Part shown: positions 9,432-18,297 of the stretch, one piece after another
Position numbering within the stretch: position 1 is the stretch's first letter
Layout: every line of letters begins with the position of its first letter
Origin: Chryseobacterium phosphatilyticum
GTDB lineage: Bacteria; Bacteroidota; Bacteroidia; Flavobacteriales; Weeksellaceae
NCBI RefSeq assembly: GCF_002899825.2
Contig: NZ_PPED02000002.1
Coordinates: forward strand, 937,631-1,001,630
Direction: 5' to 3'
DNA: 64,000 nt
Translations under genes and position numbers: made by a program
The notes under the pieces: model-generated
Told to the model about the DNA's origin: nothing
Databases searched by the model: none
What the model saw: the letters and a program-made list of their open reading frames with translations, nothing else

Positions 9432-10661
9432 TTAGTTATACTTAATTGCTTTCACAGGAGAAATCTTACTGATCAGATAACTTGGGATGATTAAAGCCAG
9501 CCCGGAAATGATAAGAATACCTCCTGAAATTGAAATAATAGCAACGGGATTAAGGTCTACCGGAACCGTACTTACGTAATAATTTTCAGGATTGAGTTTT
9601 ATAACGCCAAAGAACTTTTGAATCAAAATAAGTCCCAATCCTATACCATTCCCGTATAAAAGTCCCGGGATCATTATGATCAGGGTGTAATTGATGAAGG
9701 TGGCTCTGATTTGAGCGTTGCTGGCACCTAATGTTTTAAGAAGACCAATAGAATTGGTTCTTTCTATGATAAGGATTAAAAGAACCATGATAATATTAAT
9801 AACGACAACAATAAGCATGATAATAATAATCAAAGCGATATTGGTGTCAAAAATACTGATCCAGTCTGTAATTTGAGGAAACTTTTCAGTTGCTTTTTCT
9901 GCATAATTTTTGTAACCGATGAGCTTTTCAATTTCGGGGAAATCTTTGTCAATATCATTTACATTTTTCAGAAAAATATCAACCCCGCCGATTTCATCAG
10001 GTTTCATATCCTGAATTTTTCGTGCATGGTTGATTCCTCCAATAACAAATTGTTCATCAATGAGTTTAATGTCTGTCTTATAAATTCCTATAATTCGAAA
10101 TTTACGGTATAGGGGTTTTTGATCAGCTTTTAAGAATACTGTGACAATACTGTCATTTAGCTTAAGGTGAAGATCATTGGCTATTTTTTGCGAAATAGTG
10201 ACATTGTTGTTAAAGCCAACTTCCGTCACTTTTGGAGTAGTCCCGGCAATAAGAAATTTTTTAAATCGCAAACTGTCAAAATCTTTTCCTATCCCTTTAA
10301 AAATAATTCCTGAAAAATTATGCTCATTACGCATAATACCAGTAACAGTTACATATTTTTGAACCGTCTCAACATCTTTAAGTTCTTTTATTTTTGCAAG
10401 ATTAAGTCCCTGATTGTCCAATACAGAAGTATTGTACGAAGAATTGGAACGGGTTGACCTAACGGTAATATGTCCGCTGAAATCTGCCAGTCTCTCTTTA
10501 ATTGCTTTTTTGGAGCCAAAACCGGTAGCGACTGTAATTAATGAGACAATGAGTCCTAGTGCTACAGATAGCCTGCCAATGAAGATGATAACCCTTGAAA
10601 GGTTATTTTTGTTATCTTTGGAAAATGCTATTTTTCTAGAGAAATATAAAGGAAACTTCAA
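9432..10661 (-). CDS. FtsX-like ABC transporter permease (LolC/LolE-like)
   Basis: A 409-residue permease with one TM segment near residue 30, a large periplasmic domain, then three TM segments near the C-terminus (FtsX domain). This is the LolCE/MacB topology used in lipoprotein release or envelope export. The GGIL/LKTLGASNAQIR region in the FtsX domain is typical. I chose TTG 10661 (MKFPLYFSRKIAF), because the open frame to 10730 would overlap the divergent gene and adds a lysine-rich, non-family extension. It is 4 bases from the divergent muramidase gene. No ATPase gene is adjacent, as is usual for lolC/E in this phylum. Confidence 0.85.
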   Translation of the reverse strand: MKFPLYFSRKIAFSKDNKNNLSRVIIFIGRLSVALGLIVSLITVATGFGSKKAIKERLADFSGHITVRSTRSNSSYNTSVLDNQGLNLAKIKELKDVETVQKYVTVTGIMRNEHNFSGIIFKGIGKDFDSLRFKKFLIAGTTPKVTEVGFNNNVTISQKIANDLHLKLNDSIVTVFLKADQKPLYRKFRIIGIYKTDIKLIDEQFVIGGINHARKIQDMKPDEIGGVDIFLKNVNDIDKDFPEIEKLIGYKNYAEKATEKFPQITDWISIFDTNIALIIIIMLIVVVINIIMVLLILIIERTNSIGLLKTLGASNAQIRATFINYTLIIMIPGLLYGNGIGLGLILIQKFFGVIKLNPENYYVSTVPVDLNPVAIISISGGILIISGLALIIPSYLISKISPVKAIKYN

Positions 10662-10665
10662 GCTT

Positions 10666-11862
10666 ATGAATTTAGATTTCAAAATTAAAAATTTACTTCT
10701 TATTTGCCTAATTTTTTTAGGAGTATTCAATCAATATTATTCTCAGATTCAAGTTCAACCGGATTTCAAAACCGGAGCAGACCAACCTGAAATGTATTTA
10801 CCCTTACTAAAGAATAAAACCGTGGGAGTTGTCACGAATCAAACAGGACTCATGGGTGACAAAACGCATCTTGTCGATTTTTTAGTAAAGAATAATATTA
10901 AGATCAAAGCTATTTTTGCTCCGGAACATGGTTTCAGAGGAGATGCAGATGCAGGGGCCAAAGTGAAAAACGGAGTAGACATTAAAACAGGAATCCCGAT
11001 TGTTTCTTTGTATGGCAATAATAAAAAACCAAAACCTGAACAATTGAAAGATATTGATATTGTGATTTTTGATATTCAGGATGTGGGGGTAAGATTTTAT
11101 ACCTATATTTCTACTTTAACTTACCTGATGGAAGCTGGTGCTGAAAATAATGTTGAGGTGATGGTTCTGGATCGTCCCAATCCACATGACGGATATACTG
11201 ACGGACCTGTTTTAAAAAAGAAATGGGCAAGTTTTGTGGGAATGCATGAAGTACCTGTAGTATATGGGCTGACTATTGGTGAATATGGAAAAATGGTCAA
11301 TGGTGAAAAGTGGCTTAAAAATGGTGTTCAGGCTAAATATACTCTTATTCCAATGAAGAACTACCATAAGAAACTACGCTATCCGATTTTAGATAAACCT
11401 TCTCCAAATTTACCGAATGATAAAGCTATTAATCTATATCCAAGTCTGTGTTTTTTTGAAGGAACCCAGGTTTCTGTAGGAAGAGGAACAGAGCTTCCGT
11501 TTCAGATCTATGGCTCTCCATGGACAGAGAATCTACCTTACCAGTTTACTCCTAAACCAAGTTATGGTGCAAAAGATCCTTTCCTTAATGGAAAATTGTG
11601 CTATGGTGAAAATCTTTCAAATTATCCTAAAGATTTGAGAGAGCTTAATCTCGAATGGATAATCAAAGCATATAAAAATTATAAAAACTCACAACAGGAT
11701 TTCTTTCTGAAAAACCTGTGGTTTGATACGCTTTCCGGAACTGATGAATTCAGAAAACAAATTATTGCAGGGAAATCAATTCCGGAGATTAAAGCTTCAT
11801 GGAAAACAGATCTTGATCGTTTTGAAAAGATCAGAACCAAATATGTAGTCTATGAGAACTAA
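10666..11862 (+). CDS. namZ: Exo-beta-N-acetylmuramidase NamZ-like (DUF1343 / GH171)
   Basis: This 398-residue protein belongs to DUF1343, now known as GH171 exo-N-acetylmuramidases that release MurNAc from peptidoglycan fragments. A signal peptide spans about residues 1-22. Conserved blocks are present: FAPEHGFRGDADAGAKV, FDIQDVGVRFYTYIST, LDRPNPHDGYTDGP, PSPNLPNDKA and FEGTQVSVGRGTELPF. ATG 10666 puts a classical signal peptide at the N-terminus; an open frame extends upstream to 10414 but lies antisense to the permease gene. It is presumably periplasmic and part of cell-wall recycling or scavenging. It ends exactly where the convergent gene ends. Confidence 0.9.
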   Translation: MNLDFKIKNLLLICLIFLGVFNQYYSQIQVQPDFKTGADQPEMYLPLLKNKTVGVVTNQTGLMGDKTHLVDFLVKNNIKIKAIFAPEHGFRGDADAGAKVKNGVDIKTGIPIVSLYGNNKKPKPEQLKDIDIVIFDIQDVGVRFYTYISTLTYLMEAGAENNVEVMVLDRPNPHDGYTDGPVLKKKWASFVGMHEVPVVYGLTIGEYGKMVNGEKWLKNGVQAKYTLIPMKNYHKKLRYPILDKPSPNLPNDKAINLYPSLCFFEGTQVSVGRGTELPFQIYGSPWTENLPYQFTPKPSYGAKDPFLNGKLCYGENLSNYPKDLRELNLEWIIKAYKNYKNSQQDFFLKNLWFDTLSGTDEFRKQIIAGKSIPEIKASWKTDLDRFEKIRTKYVVYEN

Positions 11863-12069
11863 TTAATCAAAATTCTGGGGTGGATTTTTATCATTTTTCC
11901 CCTTGTTTAAGATGAAAAGTCCTATAGTTAAACCAACAACTCCTGCGAAAGCAGTCAGTAAGGCTCTTTGTAATTTATCTGGCAGATCATTTCCTAGATA
12001 ATTCATTAAAAAAAGGATTACAAAAGTGATGACAGAAATGATAATATGATTTTTTCCGAAAGGTTTCAT
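11863..12069 (-). CDS. Small two-TM membrane protein, unknown function
   Basis: A 68-residue protein with two hydrophobic segments (about residues 9-25 and 37-54) and a charged, asparagine- and proline-containing tail. I do not recognise a family. It starts 4 bases after the stop of the outer-membrane protein gene at 12074, so it is probably the last gene of a three-gene operon (thioredoxin protein, outer-membrane protein, this protein). Its stop codon abuts the stop of the convergent namZ-like gene with no gap. Confidence 0.7.
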   Translation of the reverse strand: MKPFGKNHIIISVITFVILFLMNYLGNDLPDKLQRALLTAFAGVVGLTIGLFILNKGKNDKNPPQNFD

Positions 12070-12073
12070 TGGA

Positions 12074-12694
12074 CTATTTTAGTTTGTAAGAAATCATTAT
12101 ACCTCCTCTGTAAGGAATAATTTCCCCACTTCTGTTCAGACCTTCAGGTTTATCATAACGTTGTCCTGTTGTTTGGTCATACCCCTTGTAAAAGCTTTGT
12201 GCTGTGCCCACAGTTGCATATACATCAAGATTCCAACGGTCTGAAAGCTGGAATTGGTAACCCCCGGTAATACCAAGCATTACAGAAAATCCTTTCTGAT
12301 AAATATTAGATGTCACAAAGCTTTCTCCATTATCATTTACATAAATATCATCATTCCAATAATTCCATTTTTGAGCGTTAAAGGCTGCGAGAGCAAGATT
12401 AGCTCCAACATACCAATGTTTGAAAGCTTCTTTAAAGTAATATCTTCCTTCAACAGAAGCAGAATAAAACTGAAGTTTGTGCCCTGCAAAAGACTTCCAT
12501 GGCGAAATAAAAACATCTCCCTGTATTGTATATTTAGGGCTGATTTGTTTTTCGATTCCTGCATTTAAAATTCCGATGGGAATAAACAAAGCATTACCTT
12601 TTATATATAAACTTTTATCTTGTCCTTGTTCCTGTGCATTGATCGTTCCTACAGATAAGAAAGCCAATACGGCTGTTAATAATTTATATTTCAT
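12074..12694 (-). CDS. Outer-membrane beta-barrel protein (DUF3575-like)
   Basis: A 206-residue secreted protein with a Sec signal peptide cleaved after about residue 20 (INA-QE). Alternating hydrophobic/polar strands end in an aromatic- and leucine-containing tail. The opening (IKGNALFIPIGILNAGIEKQIS) and the segment on SASVEGRYYFKEAFKHWYVG, read in parts, match DUF3575 proteins, small barrels common in Bacteroidota. Function is unknown. It lies 8 bases downstream of the thioredoxin-family gene and 4 bases upstream of the small membrane protein. Confidence 0.75.
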   Translation of the reverse strand: MKYKLLTAVLAFLSVGTINAQEQGQDKSLYIKGNALFIPIGILNAGIEKQISPKYTIQGDVFISPWKSFAGHKLQFYSASVEGRYYFKEAFKHWYVGANLALAAFNAQKWNYWNDDIYVNDNGESFVTSNIYQKGFSVMLGITGGYQFQLSDRWNLDVYATVGTAQSFYKGYDQTTGQRYDKPEGLNRSGEIIPYRGGIMISYKLK

Positions 12695-12702
12695 TCGAAG
12701 TG

Positions 12703-13878
12703 TTATTTTATTTGCTTTAGTAGTTCGTCTGCTAATTTTGAGTCTTTGTTGGCCTGAACTGCCATATTTTTAGACATTTCTGCATAGTTTTTTGCTATTT
12801 CTTTATTTCCGGTAAGGAAGTAAAGCTTGGCAAGAATGTAAGTGTTTTCGGAAGTTTCTCCCCTCATTACAGACTTTTCTGCCCATTCTGTAGCTTTTTT
12901 TAATGATGATGGGTTTTTGATATGATCAGCAAATACCCATGATGCTCTCAATAATTCGTTGGGCTCAAAGGTATCAGGATTTTTATAATAATCCAACGCA
13001 GCTTTTTCATATTCCGGAAAGTTAGCATTTACTTCATAATAGCTAAGTTTTGTTTGATTGAGTTTTGTAGTTGCAGCTTCTTTGCCTACTAAAGGTTCAG
13101 CAACTTTCATGAAGTACTCATCATTGATTCTTTTATTCTTATCATCAATAGCTTGTTCTACTATTTTTGATAATTTTATTTGTGCATCAAATTCTTTATA
13201 GGTTTCTTCCGGAAGATATTTAATGATGTCTGCCTTTCTGGATATAAAGGTGGCATAATTGGTATCCTCAGTTGATTTTAAGAAATATAACAAAAAGCCG
13301 ATTTCCTCTTTTGATAGTTCTTCGGTTTTCTTTTTATTCTCAAAATATCTTTCAGAAGCTCTTTTTGCAAATTCATAATCAGTGGTAGAATTCAGTTTCA
13401 TAATATTGATCAGGAATTCCGGATCTTTTTCTCCACTTGCAAATTTATCTTTAAGAGATCCTTTTTTATTGCCGGGTGAATTGATGTCCTGAGCCATTGC
13501 GACAAAAAGGCTTTCTTCCATATACCCTGTATTTCGTGATACAAGGTCTCCTTCACCATTGAGGAAAAGATAAGTAGGGTAAGAACGAACTCCGAACTTA
13601 GCGGCAATTTCCCTTCCTTCTCCTTTTTCCATGTCAAATCTTGCATTGATGAAATTGGTGTTGTAATAATCTCCAACAGACTTTTTGTTGAATACATTAT
13701 GTTCCATCATTTTACATGGACCACACCATGAAGCATAAGCATCGATAAAAACCAATTTTTTTTCCTTTTTGGCTTTAGCGATAATATCCTTGTATGGTAG
13801 TTCCTGAAATTGGATGGCTTCCTGAGCAGAAGTAATGACGGCGCAAAAAATAGATATCCCGGAGATGATCTTCTTCAT
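12703..13878 (-). CDS. Secreted thioredoxin-family protein with C-terminal helical repeats
   Basis: A 391-residue periplasmic protein. After a signal peptide (about residues 1-18) comes a thioredoxin fold of roughly 120 residues with active site WCGPCK at 51-56 and a cis-proline segment SYPTYLFL near 98. The remaining 250 residues are helical, with TPR-like stretches toward the end (ENTYILAKLYFLTGNKEIA). This is the DUF255/thioredoxin-like plus helical-tail arrangement frequent in Bacteroidota. It probably reduces or isomerises disulfides in envelope proteins; the partner is unknown. It is the first gene of a three-gene operon. Confidence 0.85.
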   Translation of the reverse strand: MKKIISGISIFCAVITSAQEAIQFQELPYKDIIAKAKKEKKLVFIDAYASWCGPCKMMEHNVFNKKSVGDYYNTNFINARFDMEKGEGREIAAKFGVRSYPTYLFLNGEGDLVSRNTGYMEESLFVAMAQDINSPGNKKGSLKDKFASGEKDPEFLINIMKLNSTTDYEFAKRASERYFENKKKTEELSKEEIGFLLYFLKSTEDTNYATFISRKADIIKYLPEETYKEFDAQIKLSKIVEQAIDDKNKRINDEYFMKVAEPLVGKEAATTKLNQTKLSYYEVNANFPEYEKAALDYYKNPDTFEPNELLRASWVFADHIKNPSSLKKATEWAEKSVMRGETSENTYILAKLYFLTGNKEIAKNYAEMSKNMAVQANKDSKLADELLKQIK

Positions 13879-14165
13879 TTCAAATAAGATTTGTGAGCGA
13901 AGATAATTAATTTTCGAAATATAAAATGCTGAATCTACCGTTTGTATACCTATATTAACTAATTTTAAGACTTAAGGCTTATTACTGCGATCGTAGAGTT
14001 TTTTAATAAAACATATTAAATTAATTGTATTATGTGTCGTTAAAAAAATAAATCTTTAAATAATTCATAATTTGTTCTTGTAATATTGAAAATTTATTGA
14101 ATTTTCACATCAGAATTATATTTACTTTTGTTGGGAAAAATATTTAAATCAAAAATTATAGCTGG

Positions 14166-15275
14166 ATGCTTTACTTGTCAGGTGTTTTTCTCGCTTTTTT
14201 TCTGTCTTTTCTTTTGGTTACAAAAAGAAACAAAAATACCGCTGATTATATTCTGGCAATGTGGCTTTTTGTGATCGGACTGAATCTAGCCGGACATTAC
14301 TTACTGCTTACAAAGCAGTACACTCAATACCCTTCCTTGACTTTTCTTGGTTTTACACTTCCTGTAATTTACGGACCGTTTTTATATATTTATGTCCGAA
14401 AGCAAACTTCACCCCGACCTTTTTCATGGAAATATTTTCTGCACTTTATTCCCTTTTTACTATGTAACTTTTTGTTCGTTTCATTTTATGGAGCCCCTTT
14501 TGATAGGAGAGTAGAAATATTTAAGCAGCACGGGAGCGGATTTGAAACCGAAATGCTTCTCCGGCTGTATTTGATTTATATTTCAGGAATTGTTTATGTA
14601 ATTTTCTCTTTCTGGACCTTGTATCAATTCAGGAAAAATATGGTTCAGCAGTTTTCCAACACGGAAAAGATTAATTTTAACTGGTTGCTCTACCTTATTA
14701 TATGGATTGCTCTGATCTGGGGACTGGTATTATTTGTTGATACCAATATAATTTACGGAGCAGTAGCCGTATTTATTGTATGGCTTGGCTACTTTGGTAT
14801 AAAACAGGTACAGGTTTTCAATCAACCGGCGCTTGCCGTTGTTGCACATCAGATAAAAACGGATGTCGTTATCGAAATTCAAAAAGAAGAACTTGCTTCT
14901 GATGAAAAGAAATATCAAAAATCAGGGCTTACAGAAAATAGTATTGCTGATATTCATATGAGATTGCTTCATCTTCTCACTGATGAAAAGCCATTTGTGA
15001 ATCCAAACCTTACACTTAATGAATTGGCAGACATGTTAAAAGTTCATCCTAATTATCTTTCACAGGTGATCAATTCTAAAGAAGGCAAAAACTTTTATGA
15101 GCTTATTAATGAGAAAAGAATTGAAGAATTTTTAAGAAAAATTTCACAACCTGAAAGTAAGCAATATACTTTACTTTCTATAGCTTTTGAATGTGGCTTT
15201 AATTCCAAAACATCTTTCAACAGAAACTTTAAAAAATACACCGGAGTTACCCCAAGTGAGTATCAGAAGAACTGA
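14166..15275 (+). CDS. Membrane-anchored AraC-type regulator (7TM-HTH)
   Basis: A 369-residue protein whose first 230 residues form about seven hydrophobic helices, followed by a linker and an AraC DNA-binding domain (about 265-369). The HTH includes LTLNELADMLKVHPNYLSQV and the signature FNSKTSFNRNFKKYTGVTPSEY, read in parts. Such proteins are thought to sense at the membrane and bind DNA while anchored. No ligand is indicated. The hydrolase genes downstream on the same strand are candidate targets. Confidence 0.88.
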   Translation: MLYLSGVFLAFFLSFLLVTKRNKNTADYILAMWLFVIGLNLAGHYLLLTKQYTQYPSLTFLGFTLPVIYGPFLYIYVRKQTSPRPFSWKYFLHFIPFLLCNFLFVSFYGAPFDRRVEIFKQHGSGFETEMLLRLYLIYISGIVYVIFSFWTLYQFRKNMVQQFSNTEKINFNWLLYLIIWIALIWGLVLFVDTNIIYGAVAVFIVWLGYFGIKQVQVFNQPALAVVAHQIKTDVVIEIQKEELASDEKKYQKSGLTENSIADIHMRLLHLLTDEKPFVNPNLTLNELADMLKVHPNYLSQVINSKEGKNFYELINEKRIEEFLRKISQPESKQYTLLSIAFECGFNSKTSFNRNFKKYTGVTPSEYQKN

Positions 15276-15435
15276 TATTCGGGTTTCATCTTTCAGGGAG
15301 AAGGTTTCAATATCTATATGTGATTTATAATCAATCTATTGTGTTTTTGAGCTTTTGAGTTTCAACTTTCCTGATGGAGCGCATTGCTTTTGGGAATGAT
15401 GAATCTTTGCATCATAATTTTTAAACCTAAAAAGT

Positions 15436-16455
15436 ATGATTGCTTTTACACAAAAAAATACAGCAATGGCTGTTTTTATGATGCTTTCCATCTTATTTTC
15501 CTGCACAGATGGACGAACTATTGACGAGCCGGGAAACCTGGTTCCTAAAACTGTTGACCAGGATTCTTCCATTCCTTCAATTTCTATTAATGGAGCACAA
15601 CTTCACGCTGAAGCATTTGGTCCTGAAAACGGGACAATAATTATAGCACTTCATGGCGGCCCCGGAGGAGATTATCGTTACCTTCTTAATTGTAAAAATC
15701 TTGCAGATCTTGGCTTCAGGGTTGTATTTTATGATCAGCGTGGTTCGGGGCTTTCCCAACGTTTCTCCGGGCAGTCTTACCTATCTTTGGGAGCTGGTGT
15801 TACGGATTTGATGTATGACGAATTACATACTATAATTGCACATTATCGTAAAAATCCCGAGCAGAAAGTTGTCCTGTTAGGACATTCCTGGGGAGGGATG
15901 CTGGCTTCCGGATACGCCGGAAAATATCCCAATGATATAAAGGGACTTATCGTTTGTGAACCGGGAGGGCTCGTGTGGGATGATGTTAAGGATTATGTGA
16001 AAAAATCAAGATCATTCAAACTATGGAGTGAGATCCTTAATGATGTTACCTATCTTGATCAGTTTATCTCGGGAAAAGAGGATCAGCATGAAATTCTTGA
16101 TTATAAAATGACCATGCTTGCTTCAAAAAATAGTATTACCGGAGAAGGTGATTTTGATCCGGGGATAAGCTGGAGGAGTGGTGCTGTTATTATGGACGCA
16201 CTTTTTGACAGCGGTGACAGATATCAACTTGATTTTTCCAAAGGGCTTCAGTACTTCCATGCACCTGTTTTATTCTTGTATAGCGAAAGAAATAAAGCTT
16301 ATCCTGACTCCTGGGCTCAAAAGATATCTTCTAAATATAAGGATGTAACCAAAGTAAAAGTTTCGGGTGTGGGCCATGACGGAATAATTACGAATACAAA
16401 TGTCTGGAATAGTCAAACAAAGCCTGAAATCATCACTTTTATAAACGGTCTTTAA
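15436..16455 (+). CDS. Alpha/beta-hydrolase lipoprotein, proline iminopeptidase-like
   Basis: A 339-residue serine hydrolase with a lipoprotein signal peptide (Cys23 in LFSC). The oxyanion motif HGGPGG (near residue 74) and the DQRGSGLS segment are those of the proline iminopeptidase branch. The nucleophile elbow is GHSWGG, and the catalytic histidine is in SGVGHDG near the C-terminus. It should cleave small peptides or esters at the cell envelope. The following gene begins 12 bases later, suggesting one transcript. Confidence 0.87.
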   Translation: MIAFTQKNTAMAVFMMLSILFSCTDGRTIDEPGNLVPKTVDQDSSIPSISINGAQLHAEAFGPENGTIIIALHGGPGGDYRYLLNCKNLADLGFRVVFYDQRGSGLSQRFSGQSYLSLGAGVTDLMYDELHTIIAHYRKNPEQKVVLLGHSWGGMLASGYAGKYPNDIKGLIVCEPGGLVWDDVKDYVKKSRSFKLWSEILNDVTYLDQFISGKEDQHEILDYKMTMLASKNSITGEGDFDPGISWRSGAVIMDALFDSGDRYQLDFSKGLQYFHAPVLFLYSERNKAYPDSWAQKISSKYKDVTKVKVSGVGHDGIITNTNVWNSQTKPEIITFINGL

Positions 16456-16467
16456 AACACAAAAATC

Positions 16468-17139
16468 ATGAGAAAATATTATATAGTATCCGTATTCATT
16501 GTAATACTGACAACCTCTTCATTGGCTTCACAAACAGTAAATTGGTCAACTCTGAATAATAAAGAAAAACATAGGGTGAATGCCAATATAGGCACTGAAT
16601 ATGGTGTGGTTTTCGGATTGGGTTATGGTTATACAATTAATAACAGATTATTTCCGATCATCATAGGTAGCGAACTTTCTGTCCCTTCGGGGAATACTTT
16701 ACTGGATGATTTTAAAATAAAAGCAGGCGCTAATGTACGATGGTTAACAGTCCATGATATTCAATTTTCTACAAGAGTTCAGGGAATTTTCAGAAGATTT
16801 GAAAATGAAAATGTTACCATTGCCAATTTTGGTTTGGATATGGCAGGTGTTATTGGTTATTACAGGCCAAGATGGTTCGCGGGAATAGAGGTAGGTTTTG
16901 ATAAAGCTATAGTCAGCCATTTTCAGCACTCTGAACATTATAAAGAAATATATCCGGAAGTCAAGAATGGTTGGTATGAACCTGCAACAGGAGGAAACTT
17001 TTATTATGGGCTACAGGGTGGGTACTCATTTCCACATCAGGATGTGTATCTTAAATTGGGAAATATTGTTTCACAGGATTTTACAACCAAACCTCAACTG
17101 CCTTTTCTCGTTCAGGTTGGCTATAATTATAAATGGTAG
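16468..17139 (+). CDS. Secreted outer-membrane-type protein, unknown function
   Basis: A 223-residue protein with a Sec signal peptide (cleavage after about residue 20, SLASQ). Alternating amphipathic strands end in VQVGYNYKW, a typical beta-barrel closing strand with a terminal aromatic. I do not recognise a named family. It follows the hydrolase lipoprotein gene by 12 bases and is probably co-transcribed with it, which hints at a shared envelope role. Confidence 0.7.
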   Translation: MRKYYIVSVFIVILTTSSLASQTVNWSTLNNKEKHRVNANIGTEYGVVFGLGYGYTINNRLFPIIIGSELSVPSGNTLLDDFKIKAGANVRWLTVHDIQFSTRVQGIFRRFENENVTIANFGLDMAGVIGYYRPRWFAGIEVGFDKAIVSHFQHSEHYKEIYPEVKNGWYEPATGGNFYYGLQGGYSFPHQDVYLKLGNIVSQDFTTKPQLPFLVQVGYNYKW

Positions 17140-17292
17140 TTTTTGCTATGTTGGTGGCAAAAATATCAAAACTTACATTTTTGTTCGTTGCATACAATCA
17201 ATGGTATGTTTGGATATTGTTGATATATCATTTAGATTTAAAGATATAAACCATAAAGCCTTTATTATTTGGCTTTTAAAATAATTTTTACA

Positions 17293-18237
17293 ATGGATTT
17301 TCAAAGAATTGATAATCACTTACAGGCCAGCATGAATAAAGTTCCGTACTCACTGGATATTGATCCGTATTTATTTTTGAATACCCCTGAAATTATTCAA
17401 CAGGAAAGAAAAGAATCTGCAAAAAATAATTTTATAAAGCAGCCTGAGCATATTACTGTAAAAGATATTTTTATACCCAGTTCGGTAGATGGTACTGAGA
17501 TAAGGCTGCATGTTTATCAGCCTGAAGGATTCAACCGTGACCGGGTGCTGATCTATTTTCACGGAGGAGGATATGTTTTTGGTCTTCCGGAGCAAGTCGA
17601 TGATCAGATGTTTGAAATTGCAGATCAGCTGAATGCTACAATTATTTCCGTAGATTATAGGCTGGCTCCCCAATATCGTTTTCCTATTCCTATTTTGGAT
17701 GGTTTTGATGCTTTGCAATGGGCTATTGCGTACGGTGAGGCTCAGTTAGGTATTAACCCTGTTTCTTTTACTGTATTTGGAGCAAGCGCATGAGGGCATC
17801 TTGCTGCAGCAGTTACTCAGATGGCTGCAGATCAGGGGATTCATCATATTCAACATCAATTCTTATTGTATCCCGTTATTCATAATAAATTGAATACAGC
17901 ATCCATGGAAGAATTTACAGACATACCATTATGGAATAAAAAATATGCTCAGACTGCCTGGCTTCATTTTTTAGGGGAAGAAAACAAGAACAAAAGTATC
18001 AGGTACTCAGATTTAACTTTTTATGACAATTTTTCGAAAATACCGCAAACAACAATTGTTGCCTGTGAACTGGATCCTTTAAGAGATGAAGATATAGAAT
18101 TTTCCCAACTTTTGTATCAGGCGGGTGTAAAGACCGAGTTATGGGTAATTCCCGGAGCACTGCATGTTTTTGATCTTTTTGATTCTCCTCTGAATGATGA
18201 ATATAAAGACTTCCTTATGAATAGACTTTTTCAATAA
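17293..18237 (+). pseudogene. Alpha/beta hydrolase (HSL-type esterase) interrupted by an in-frame TGA
   Basis: Two open segments in one frame (17293-17790 and 17794-18237) together give a 314-residue hormone-sensitive-lipase-type hydrolase. The oxyanion motif FHGGGYVFG, the catalytic acid region CELDPLRDED and the histidine GALHVFD are present. The TGA at 17791-17793 falls at the last glycine of the nucleophile motif (GASA-stop-GHLAA, where the family has G-x-S-A-G-G). A single G-to-T change from GGA explains it. Everything else is intact, so the mutation is recent, or it is a sequencing error. Confidence 0.85.
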
Positions 18238-18270
18238 AAAAAATCTAAAAACGAGAAAATTAATGTAAAA

Positions 18271-18297
18271 ACTACCTCTTTAGAGGTGGTTTTTTTT
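18271..18297 (+). terminator. Rho-independent terminator after the interrupted hydrolase
   Basis: A 9-bp stem (18271-18279 with 18282-18290, one G-U pair) is followed by eight T residues. It overlaps the last codons of the convergent S41 protease gene. Confidence 0.7.

Noticed and set aside
10414..10665. A long in-frame N-terminal extension of the muramidase.
   Set aside because: It is antisense to the permease gene, and the internal ATG 10666 begins a clean signal peptide.
17269..17293. An alternative start for the interrupted hydrolase at 17269.
   Set aside because: It adds eight residues that overlap a weak AAAGCC/GGCTTT hairpin region; ATG 17293 begins the family-like N-terminus.
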